Assembly (NCBI GenBank): GCA_964649825.1
Contig: CAZYQW010000075.1
Coordinates: forward strand, 1 to 64,000
Source: CAZYQW01 sp964649825
GTDB taxonomy: Bacteria; Planctomycetota; B15-G4; JADJEK01
DNA length: 64,000 nt
Direction of reading: 5' to 3'
Shown: in pieces, positions 1 through 7,411 of the stretch
Position numbering within the stretch: position 1 is the first letter of the stretch
How the letters are laid out: every line of letters begins with the position of its first letter
Notes under the pieces: model-generated
The model's database searches: none
What the model was told of the DNA's origin: nothing
What the model saw: the letters and a program-made list of their open reading frames with translations, nothing else
Position numbers and translations under genes: made by a program

Positions 1-2
1 CG

Positions 3-464
3 ATCGCCGAGCGCGCGCGGCTCGACGAGTGGTACGCGCTCGACGCGACAGGACGGCGGCGCGTGCGCCTGCCGGAGCGCTTCGGCGACGGGGGACTGCG
101 CGACCTCGGGAGCTCGCTCGAACTCGCGAGCGACGCGGCGGTCGTCGGCTCGATCAACGGGACCGAGCTGTTCCAGTACGCCTTCACCGAGGCGCAGTAC
201 CGCAGTCTCGCGCGACTCACCGCGGCGCTGCACCGCGTGCTGCCGCGCATCCGACTCGAGTACCCGCGCGACGACGACGGCGCCCCGCTCGCTCGCACGA
301 TGTCGCGCGAGGAGTTCGACGCGTGGAGCGGGCTGATCGGACACTTCCACGTGCAGTCGAACAAGCAGGACCCCGGGCCGGCCTTCGACTGGGAGCGCGT
401 CGTGCGCGAGGCGCGCGCGCACCTCGGTCCCGCCGGGCCGGTGGCGGAGCGCGGCGAGCGGTGA
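3..464 (+). CDS. N-acetylmuramoyl-L-alanine amidase, C-terminal part (partial at window edge)
   Basis: The reading frame is open from the first bases of the window, so the N-terminus lies outside. The visible 153 residues resemble the end of an Amidase_2 (AmpD-like) zinc amidase, which cuts the bond between N-acetylmuramic acid and L-alanine in peptidoglycan. The family signature is near the end: GHFHVQSNKQDPGPAFDW, in which the second His and the Asp of DPGP correspond to the family's second zinc ligand and catalytic region. A helix rich in Leu and Arg (FTEAQYRSLARLTAALHRVL) precedes it, as in that family. The first zinc His is not visible here. The frame ends 193 bp before the next gene and on the same strand. 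Confidence 0.75.
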   Translation: MAERARLDEWYALDATGRRRVRLPERFGDGGLRDLGSSLELASDAAVVGSINGTELFQYAFTEAQYRSLARLTAALHRVLPRIRLEYPRDDDGAPLARTMSREEFDAWSGLIGHFHVQSNKQDPGPAFDWERVVREARAHLGPAGPVAERGER

Positions 465-657
465 GCCGTCCGGCGGCCGCGCCGGGCACCGGGGCGGCGC
501 GTCGCCGTCCGGCGCGGGGTCCCTCGGGGGCCGTTCGGGTCCCGGAACCCGCTGCGCGCGCCGCGGCTCGCGGCTGGTCGTCATGCGCCGCGCACCTTCG
601 GGCTAGGCTCGTCGTGCGCCGCTCTTCCGGCGGCGCGAGTCCCGACCAGGAGTCCCC

Positions 658-1818
658 ATGATCCTCATCACCCTCGCGACGGCGGTGCCCCTGTGGCTGG
701 CGCCGCCCGCCGCTCCCGCGCAGGACGCGGCACCGGCGACCGCGGTCGTCGCGCCGCGCCAATCCGCGGCGAAGCGCGTGCACGACGAGTTGCGCGCCGC
801 CTACGACGCCGAGTTCGCGCGCTACCGCGCGGCGCAGTCCGCGCTCTACGAGAGCGCGGAGTGGAAGGAGGCCGCGCAGAACCGCGACCGCGACAAGCAG
901 AACGAGCTGCGCGCAGCGCTGCCCGAACCCGACGCCGACGAGCACGCGCGGCGCGCGCTCGAGGCCGCCGCGAAGTTCGACGGCGCACGCGACCAGGCTC
1001 TGCTCCACGCCCTCGCCTTCGAACTCGCCCGATCGGGCGACATCGCGCGCGACGCGATCCTCGCGCTCGCCACGAAGCACCCCACCCACGACGCCCTCTT
1101 CGGAGCGACGCTCGACCTCGCCTGGCGAGGTCCGGTGATCGGCGAGGACGGCTTCGCGACCGTCGTCGAACGGATCCTCGCGGGCGCGGCGCCGGCCCCC
1201 GTCAAGGCGAACGCGCTCTACGCGCGCGCGAGCGGGTTGCTGCGCACCGTCGGCAAGGAGACCGACCTCTCGGACGAGCAACGCGCCGCGTACGAGGCGG
1301 ACCGCGCCCGCATCCTCGAGATCGCGCCGGACTCCATCGCCGCCTACCGCGTCGACGGTCCGCGCTTCGAGCAGGAGCGCCTGCAGATCGGCATGGTCGC
1401 GCCGAACATCGTGGGCGTCGACCTGCACGGCGAGCCGCTGACGCTCGAGCAGTTCCGCGGCAAGGTGGTCGTCCTCGACTTCTGGGGTGACTGGTGACCC
1501 CCGTGCCGGGCCATGTACCCGCACGAGCGGTCGCTCGTGAAGCAATACGAAGGCAAGCCGTTCGCCATCATCGGCGTGAACAGTGACCGAAGCCTCGACA
1601 AGCTGAAGCTGCGCCTCGAGGAAGAGAACATCACCTGGCGCTCGTTCTACGACCAGAGCACCAGCGGCCCGATCGCGACCCAGTGGAACGTGAACGGTTG
1701 GCCGACCATCTACGTGATCGATCACGAGGGTGTGATCCGCTACAAGAACGTCCGGGGGGACCAGCTCGATCGTGCAATCGAGGACCTGATGATCGAGGCG
1801 GTCGGGGAGAGCGGTTGA
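658..1818 (+). CDS. TlpA-like thioredoxin-fold protein with probable selenocysteine (WUPPC active site)
   Basis: One frame runs from the ATG at 658 (AGGAG 6 nt upstream) to 1818 and is interrupted only by TGA at 1495-1497, codon 280 of 386. The residues around the TGA read VVLDFWGDW-U-PPCRAMYPHER, which is the TlpA/ResA active site with the first Cys of WCxxC exactly replaced by TGA. Downstream the fold continues normally, with GVNSD and the cis-Pro motif GWPTIYVID. Residues 1-22 form a signal peptide. Residues about 35-240 are helical and of unknown function, and the thioredoxin fold begins near 245 (VAPNIVGVDLHG). A redox role outside the cytoplasmic membrane is inferred. If UGA were read as stop, the protein would lose its resolving Cys and half the fold. 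A hairpin follows the TGA. The sel genes are not in this window. A simple nonsense mutation is the alternative. Confidence 0.85.
1498..1530 (+). promoter_or_regulatory. Putative bacterial SECIS element just after the in-frame TGA
   Basis: Directly after the TGA at 1495-1497 the RNA can fold as GTG (1503-1505) with CAC (1522-1524), a bulged C at 1506, then CGGG (1507-1510) with CCCG (1518-1521), closing a 7-nt loop CCATGTA (1511-1517). CCG (1501-1503) and CGG (1528-1530) could extend the base. The loop carries GU at 1515-1516, 18-19 nt after the TGA, within the spacing expected for SelB-binding bacterial SECIS hairpins. The helix was drawn by eye and no energy was calculated. Confidence 0.6.
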
Positions 1819-1826
1819 CGTCGCCG

Positions 1827-1855
1827 TGCCCGCCGGGGGCGGTTCCCGGCGGGCA
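1827..1855 (+). terminator. Hairpin terminator after the selenoprotein gene
   Basis: Perfect 11-bp inverted repeat (TGCCCGCCGGG at 1827-1837 with CCCGGCGGGCA at 1845-1855) around a 7-nt loop, 9 nt after the stop codon. There is no clear T-tract, so it may work as a stem-only or Rho-assisted end. Confidence 0.5.
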
Positions 1856-1946
1856 ATCCCGTCCGATCGGCACGCTGCGCCTTCTGGCGGCGGGCGGGGT
1901 CGTTTAGATTCCTGGTTTCCGTTCTCGCACCGGAGCGCGTCCAACT

Positions 1947-2666
1947 ATGAAGAGCTGCCTCGCCGTGGTCGGAGGCCTCGTGCTTCTGTTCATCGTCCTG
2001 ATCGTCGGCTGTACCGGGTACGCCGTGTACAAGGGAAAAGGCTACGCCGAGTCGATCGAGACCGCGTTCAACGACCTCCAGGCGACGAACGCCGCGTTCC
2101 CCTTCGAGATCCCAGAGGACGGCCGGCTCGACCCCGCACGCGTCCAGACGTTCCTTACCGTGCGGGACGGCGCGGTCGGCCCGATCGAGGACGTGCAGAA
2201 GGAACTCGACCGCCTGAAGGAGATGGACGGCTCGGCCGGCTCCAGCCCGTGGGCGGCGTTCAAGACCGGCATGGGCGCGGTCGGCGAGATGTTCGAGGCG
2301 TTCGCGGCGGTTCCGCGCGACCTTCGCAAGGGCCTCGAGGCGGCGCGGATGTCGTACGCCGAATACGAGTGGATCACGGAGACCGTCCACGCCACGCTGA
2401 TCTTCGCGGCGCGCGACGGCGAGCCCGAGGCGGAAGAGATGGTGCAGGAACTGGAGGCCCTCTCCTCCGAGGAGTTCGAGTGGAACGACAAGAAGATGGA
2501 CTACGGCTCGATGCGCCGGCGGATCGAGCGGTTGGCCTACTCGTGGAAACGAGAGAACCTCGACACGATCCTCGCCGCGAAGGAGGGCGTGACCGGCAAC
2601 GCCGCGAAGTTGATCCTCGACTCGATCCTGATCGAGAGGGGCCTCGATTCGCCCGAGGGCGGCTGA
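1947..2666 (+). CDS. Membrane-anchored protein of unknown function
   Basis: This 239-residue protein starts with one strongly hydrophobic helix (residues about 4-27, AVVGGLVLLFIVLIVGCTGYAV) followed by a hydrophilic, mostly helical, acid-rich domain facing away from the cytoplasm or anchored at the membrane face. The Cys after VLIVG could be a lipobox, but the long hydrophobic stretch fits a plain transmembrane anchor as well. No catalytic motif is visible. It lies between a terminator and a secreted peptidase gene on the same strand. I do not recognise the family. Confidence 0.6.
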   Translation: MKSCLAVVGGLVLLFIVLIVGCTGYAVYKGKGYAESIETAFNDLQATNAAFPFEIPEDGRLDPARVQTFLTVRDGAVGPIEDVQKELDRLKEMDGSAGSSPWAAFKTGMGAVGEMFEAFAAVPRDLRKGLEAARMSYAEYEWITETVHATLIFAARDGEPEAEEMVQELEALSSEEFEWNDKKMDYGSMRRRIERLAYSWKRENLDTILAAKEGVTGNAAKLILDSILIERGLDSPEGG

Positions 2667-2773
2667 GACGCGCGCTCGGGGCCGCTCGGGCCGGATGATG
2701 AACCGGGGTGCTTCGGCGGACGAGGTAGAATGCGGCGCCCCCCCCGCACCGACTCATGATCGGGAGGATCGCC

Positions 2774-4168
2774 GTGTCTCCAGCCGCTCTCGTCCTGCTC
2801 GCCGCCGTCGCGATCGTTCCCGCGGAACAGGACCGTGAGAAGGAGGCGAGCGAACTGCTCGCGAAGGCGGAGAAAGGCGTCGAGGCGGGCCAGTTCATCA
2901 AGGCCGTGAACACGTACAAGAGGCTCGAGAAGGAGTACGCGGACACCGACGCGGGCCGGCGAGCCGCGCGTCGGACCGGCAAGAACGCGTACCTCGGAGC
3001 CGCCGACCTCGTGCGGAACGGGCCGTCGAAGAACCGCGTCGACGTGGCGGTCATGGGAGACGGCTTCGAACTCGAGCAGCAGGGCGACTTCAACACGCTC
3101 GCGAAGGTCGCGCCGCGCAACTTCGAGCGGTACGCGGTGTTGGAGGAGTATTACGGGTACCACAACTTCATCCGGGTCAACGTGCGCAGCGCCGAGTCGG
3201 GGGTCGACGGCCACGGTCGCGAGTACGAGACCGCGCTCGGCGCGTATCGATCGGGCGCGATCCAGGGACAGGTCGCGGTGAGGACCGACCGCGTTCGCGC
3301 GGTGCTGAACGAGCTCCCGGAGCACGACGACATCGCGATCGCCTTCGTCAAGAACGGCGACCTGGGCACCGGCGGCGACGGCATCGCGAGCGTCGGCGGT
3401 CGCTCGCCGGAGACGATGATCCACGAGTGGGGCCACGCGTTCGCCAGCCTCATGGACGAATACTCGGCGAACACCGGCCACCGCGGCCAGGTGAACACCG
3501 GTCCGAACGTGAGCCGGACCGACGACCCCAAGCAGGTGCCGTGGCGGCACTGGCTCGAGAAACGGGTCTCCGGCGTCGGGATCTACCAGGGCGCCGACGG
3601 ACGCCCGCAGGGGGCATGGAAACCGACCACGAACTGCATCATGGACGTCGGCGTCGACTTCTGCGAAGTCTGCCGCGAGGCGCTCATCCTCGAGATCTAC
3701 CGGTTCGTCGATCCGATCGAGGAGTCGGCGCCGCCCCCGCATCGTTCGGCCGACGACGCCATCGAGATCGATAAGACGCAGTCGGTGCGCAAGCTGATGC
3801 CGGTCGAGTTCCGGGTCCGCGTCATGGAGCCGGCCAATCATTCGATCGAGGTCAGCTTCTGGGTCCTTCCGGAGGACGCGGCCCCGACGTGGACCGACCC
3901 CGACGTCGACCGAGCCCTGAAGGACCGCCGCCAGCGCGGCGCGCTCGCCCCGATCGAGGCCAAGCCGGCGCAGCGCCGGTCGGTGGCGAAGGGCGGGCTC
4001 CACGTCTTCCAGGTCGACCCCCGCGACTACGAGCCCGGCCGCTATCGGGTGATCTGCCGCGCGGTCGACGACACCAAGGTGCGCGGCGAGAAGCGGCCGT
4101 GGGTCCTGAAGGACGAGGCTGGACTCCTCGAGTCCGAACGGAGCTGGTGGCTCTTCCTGATGCAGTAA
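2774..4168 (+). CDS. Secreted M64-family (IgA peptidase-like) zinc metallopeptidase
   Basis: I chose the GTG at 2774 because GGGAGG sits 6 nt before it; an ATG at 2756 in the same frame lacks a ribosome site. The 464-residue product begins with a signal peptide (MSPAALVLLAAVAIVPA) and a TPR-like helical stretch (about 10-55, LLAKAEKGVEAGQFIKAVNTYKRL). The catalytic region carries the M64 signature HEWGHAFASLMDEY (His217, Glu218, His221 by this start) after GGDGIASVGG, a typical lead-in of the family. Residues about 330-464 form a beta-rich domain of the kind that ends other M64 proteins. The predicted location is periplasmic or extracellular. M64 enzymes cleave proteins such as immunoglobulin A in known cases, but the substrate here is unknown. 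Confidence 0.8.
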   Translation: MSPAALVLLAAVAIVPAEQDREKEASELLAKAEKGVEAGQFIKAVNTYKRLEKEYADTDAGRRAARRTGKNAYLGAADLVRNGPSKNRVDVAVMGDGFELEQQGDFNTLAKVAPRNFERYAVLEEYYGYHNFIRVNVRSAESGVDGHGREYETALGAYRSGAIQGQVAVRTDRVRAVLNELPEHDDIAIAFVKNGDLGTGGDGIASVGGRSPETMIHEWGHAFASLMDEYSANTGHRGQVNTGPNVSRTDDPKQVPWRHWLEKRVSGVGIYQGADGRPQGAWKPTTNCIMDVGVDFCEVCREALILEIYRFVDPIEESAPPPHRSADDAIEIDKTQSVRKLMPVEFRVRVMEPANHSIEVSFWVLPEDAAPTWTDPDVDRALKDRRQRGALAPIEAKPAQRRSVAKGGLHVFQVDPRDYEPGRYRVICRAVDDTKVRGEKRPWVLKDEAGLLESERSWWLFLMQ

Positions 4169-4410
4169 CGGGCCAAGCCGGGGGCCGGGCCCGAGGAAGC
4201 GGACCAGCGGCCTTGAGCGAAGCCCAGCGCAGCGAGTACATTACGAGGCCGATGCACGCCAGGACGATCGGCGGGTGGCCAGAGGACGCCGATTCACCCG
4301 AACGTTTGTCCCAGAGAGTCACGTACTTGGGTAGTCAGGAGCACAAAGACCATCCGAGTGCCGCTGGCCCTCCCCGTCTGCGATCGGATGCGACGCCTTG
4401 CGAGCCAAGC

Positions 4411-4641
4411 ATGACTCGTGACGGATCGCGAAACACCGAGGCGCTGCGGGAGGGTATTCGGAGGCGGTGCGTCAGCACCCTCTTCGAGGCCGGGTTTCCG
4501 AGGTACGTGTGGACGTGGGTCGACGGACATCTGTACGAAGCTCGCCACATCAATGTTCCTCAGGGAACATACAAGGGATACCGCCTGGAAGAAGCCGAAC
4601 GGCCCAAGGATCCAGAGGGTCGGCTGGAGTGGGGCCGATGA
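4411..4641 (+). CDS. Small aromatic-rich protein coupled to an ImmA/IrrE-like gene
   Basis: This 76-residue protein has a conserved-looking core FPRYVWTWVDGHLYEARHIN followed by TYKGYRLEEAE, rich in Trp, Tyr and Arg. Its TGA overlaps the ATG of the next gene (ATGA at 4638-4641), so the two are probably translated together. I used the ATG at 4411; an upstream ATG at 4252 in the same frame would add residues that look non-coding. Small proteins with a similar core are, as far as I recall, encoded beside regulators and toxin-like genes in actinobacteria, but no function is known to me. The region from 4170 on is less GC-rich than its neighbours, which hints at acquisition. Confidence 0.6.
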   Translation: MTRDGSRNTEALREGIRRRCVSTLFEAGFPRYVWTWVDGHLYEARHINVPQGTYKGYRLEEAERPKDPEGRLEWGR

Positions 4642-5993
4642 GGCTGGATTTCGAGTGGCTGGAAGCCCCTGGGGTGCGCGACGAGGTCCTGGCGGCCACG
4701 TGGGCACGGTTCAGTCTGGTCGCGGGTGATCGTTGTGCGTCGGAATCGATCGACCTTCGATCGGACAGTCGTCGGACCGGCATCTACGGGACGCTGTTCC
4801 CGCTTGCCGAGTGGATCATCGAGAATTGGTGGTACCTCCTGCACGAGTCTGCGACCGGAGCCGCTCGATCGCGATTGTCCTCCCCGCACAGCCCCGTCCT
4901 CGGCGCCAGGGCCGCGCCGCCGCTGATGCGCTCCTGGATGCAACGCCACAATCTGCTCGCGGCGCGAGACGGCGGATCCCTGCCCGACTTGACGATCACG
5001 AGAGACGAAGACGCGGTGTGGGTCCAATGGACCCCCGATCCGGTGGCGGCGCATCCCACCCGTCTGCGGTTCGTCGGTGACGGGAGCGTGCGTGAAGACG
5101 CCGCCGAGTTCGAGCGGTCGTTGTCGTCCTTCGTCGACTCCGTGCTCGGTCGTCTGACGGAGCGTCTCCCAGGCAATGAGACGGTCGAGCGCGCGCTGGA
5201 AGAATGGGGCGCGGTTCGCTCGGCGGACTCGGAAGAGTCCGAGCTGTGCCGGGCGTTGGCCATGATAGGTATCGATCCCTATGACCCGAGCGAAGCGACG
5301 GAACCACTCGTCGCGACGACGCTGAGGGCGATCAAGAGCCTGGCTGGCGAGCTGCGAACCGACTTGTTCGACGGTTCCGATCCTCTCCATCTGGCCGCGG
5401 ACCTGAAGTGGGTCGATGAGGCCGCCACCGGCCTTCGTGGCACGATCGGCGACCTCGATCATCCGACGATCGAACCCGTCGTTGCTCCGACCGCGTACGA
5501 AGTGGGCTACTACACGGCGCGCCGAGTGCGCGCGGATCTTCTCGGTCTGTCGCCGACCGATCGTGTCCCGGACTTGACCGCGGTCCTCGTCGATGGTCTC
5601 GGGTGGGCGCGGGATTGCTCGCGCACCGTGACCGGCGAGTCGAGTATGGACGGGATCATCGGCGTGGACGAAGCGTCCGCTCCACTCTTGCTGACCCCCG
5701 ATGCGCGAAGCGAAGCCGCTGATCGCTTCCGCCTGGCTCGAGCGGCGTTCTTCCCGGTGACGAGGAGACTCGGATCGGGTGGGCGCCTGCTCACCAGATC
5801 CGTCACGCACCCACAACGCGCCGCGCGAGCGTTCGCCGCCGAGCTACTCGCCCCCGCGGCCGCCTTGGCCGATCGGGTGTCGGTCAGCTTGAACGACCAG
5901 GACGTCGAGGAGCTCTCGACCGAGTTCGGGGTCGACTCGCGGGTCATCCGCCATCAGGTCGAGAACCATCGCCTCGCGTATCTCGAGACGTGA
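4638..5993 (+). CDS. ImmA/IrrE-like protein without a recognisable HExxH
   Basis: The ATG at 4638 overlaps the stop of the preceding small gene. The 451-residue protein starts MRLDFEWLEAPGVRD and contains YGTLFPLAEWIIENWWYLLHE near residue 60, features I associate with a large actinobacterial-type ImmA/IrrE group. The last 80 residues resemble the ImmA/IrrE C-terminus: RAARAFAAELLAP, then VEELSTEFGVDSRVIRHQVENHRLA. The usual zinc motif HExxH should lie just before it, but the segment RFRLARAAFFPVTRRLGSGG has no such His pair. A regulatory or antitoxin-like role with the upstream gene is an inference. ImmA proteins normally cleave or inactivate a partner repressor, and the missing motif argues against ordinary proteolysis. 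Confidence 0.6.
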   Translation: MRLDFEWLEAPGVRDEVLAATWARFSLVAGDRCASESIDLRSDSRRTGIYGTLFPLAEWIIENWWYLLHESATGAARSRLSSPHSPVLGARAAPPLMRSWMQRHNLLAARDGGSLPDLTITRDEDAVWVQWTPDPVAAHPTRLRFVGDGSVREDAAEFERSLSSFVDSVLGRLTERLPGNETVERALEEWGAVRSADSEESELCRALAMIGIDPYDPSEATEPLVATTLRAIKSLAGELRTDLFDGSDPLHLAADLKWVDEAATGLRGTIGDLDHPTIEPVVAPTAYEVGYYTARRVRADLLGLSPTDRVPDLTAVLVDGLGWARDCSRTVTGESSMDGIIGVDEASAPLLLTPDARSEAADRFRLARAAFFPVTRRLGSGGRLLTRSVTHPQRAARAFAAELLAPAAALADRVSVSLNDQDVEELSTEFGVDSRVIRHQVENHRLAYLET

Positions 5994-6129
5994 GACGCTT
6001 CACGGCGCGTGCCGGCTCTGCGGGACGGCAGCGGCGAAGTCGCCGTCGCCCTGACTCGGGCCTCCCCTTGCCACGACGTCGAGGTGATAGACTGCGTCAT
6101 CCCATGTTCCCCCCTTGGAGGAGGTCTCC

Positions 6130-7218
6130 ATGCTCGACTGGCGTTCCCTGCGTCCTTGGGCGACCCTGCTCGTCGCCTTCGCCCCTTCGATCGCGTTCGC
6201 TCAGCTCTGCCAAAGCCCGACCGACACGTTCTGGAAGAACGACACGATCCCTCAGATCCCGACCGGTCAGACCCCGGTCGCCATCATCCAAGGGCTCTGC
6301 GAGAACGAGGCGCTCGGCTCGGTCTTCACGTTGCCGGGAGGAATGGGCCCGCAGAAGCTGAACAAGGTCGCCGTCGGCTTCGGCGACTCGTTCGCGATCG
6401 GAGGGTTCAACGCGGTCGCCAACGTGGAGATCTACGACGGGATCACCTGGGCCGGCAACACGGCCGTGCTCGGTCCCAAGGTGTTCGACCTGGCCAACGA
6501 CGCGGCGGCGAACCTGCAGGTGTTCAGCCACGGCATCAACGAGCTCGACATCTCCCCGTTCAACGTGGTGGTCGGCAACCACGCGAGCAAGTCGTTCGTC
6601 GTCTCGTTCCGATCGCTGATCAACCCGAACGGCAACTGCACCACGGGCTACCCGGCCAACTACTTCACCGACGGAACCGGGCAGTTCCAGTGCACGACGA
6701 TCCCGCAGAAGAACGTGATCGACATCATCGGCCAGGGATGGAAGGACCCCGCCACCGCGACGGTCGGCGGCTTCCCGATCTGCCCGATCTTCTACAACGG
6801 CAACTGGGTGATCCGCGCCTGCTCCGAGAACGCCGGCCCGTTCCTCTGCCAGACCGACAAGGGATTCGCGGGCCCGGGGCTCGCCGACGCCAAGCTCTCG
6901 ATCTGCGGGCCGCCCCTCAGCGCCGGCAACTTCGCGAGCTTCAAGCTGGAGAAGGTGACGCCGAACACCCCGGTCTACATCTTCGTGTCGACGGTCTTCA
7001 ACCCCACGTTCCTCCCCGACACGTTCGCCGTCCTCTGCCCGTTCCCGCCGCAACTCTCGGTGATCCTGCCGTCCGACGCGAACGGCGAGATCAACCTCCC
7101 GAACGCGGTGCCCGGCACGAGCGTGGTGATCAAGCTGTACATCCAGTGCGTCGCGCCCGATGCGTCGCAGATCAACGGCTACGAGCACTCGAACTGCCTC
7201 GAGGCGCAGTTCGGGTAG
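6130..7218 (+). CDS. Secreted protein of unknown function
   Basis: The ATG at 6130 follows GGAGGAGG at 6117-6124, which fixes the start. The 362-residue product has a clear signal peptide (residues 1-22, ending SIAFAQ) and then a Cys-containing, Gly/Pro/Asn-rich beta-type sequence without charge clusters. The final 55 residues (from about PPQLSVILPSDANGEINLP) resemble the end domain seen in other secreted proteins of this window, with a phrase like 'GEINLP...LYIQC'. Paired cysteines (CTTGYP, CTTIP, CPIF, CSEN) suggest disulfide bonds and an extracellular place. A strong hairpin terminator follows 27 nt after the stop, so it is probably transcribed alone. Confidence 0.65.
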   Translation: MLDWRSLRPWATLLVAFAPSIAFAQLCQSPTDTFWKNDTIPQIPTGQTPVAIIQGLCENEALGSVFTLPGGMGPQKLNKVAVGFGDSFAIGGFNAVANVEIYDGITWAGNTAVLGPKVFDLANDAAANLQVFSHGINELDISPFNVVVGNHASKSFVVSFRSLINPNGNCTTGYPANYFTDGTGQFQCTTIPQKNVIDIIGQGWKDPATATVGGFPICPIFYNGNWVIRACSENAGPFLCQTDKGFAGPGLADAKLSICGPPLSAGNFASFKLEKVTPNTPVYIFVSTVFNPTFLPDTFAVLCPFPPQLSVILPSDANGEINLPNAVPGTSVVIKLYIQCVAPDASQINGYEHSNCLEAQFG

Positions 7219-7245
7219 CGCCCGGTACCAGGCTCGCCGACGCCG

Positions 7246-7287
7246 AGCGGGGCCGCGTCCCTCCGACCGGAGGGACGCGGCCCCGCT
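7246..7287 (+). terminator. Perfect 20-bp inverted repeat, terminator
   Basis: Positions 7246-7265 are the exact reverse complement of 7268-7287, leaving only two bases between the arms, so the real loop would be about 4-6 nt. The site lies 27 nt after the preceding gene and 125 nt before the next. No U-tract follows. Confidence 0.65.
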
Positions 7288-7411
7288 TCGCTGGCGCGGG
7301 CGGTCGCGGGTCCGCCGCGGTCCTCCGCGGTTCGGTTTGCGATGCGGTGGTCGGATGGTACTCTTCCCGATTCACGCCAACGGCACATCCGCGGTGACGG
7401 ACTGAACCACC

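Noticed and set aside
1495..1497. TGA interpreted as an ordinary stop or nonsense mutation
   Set aside because: The residues on both sides keep TlpA conservation, the position is exactly the first Cys of CxxC, and a hairpin follows; readthrough as selenocysteine is the simpler reading, though not proven without sel genes.
4171..4410. Remnant of a transposase before the small aromatic protein
   Set aside because: The translated text of 4171-4410 has no transposase motif and no terminal inverted or direct repeats were seen.
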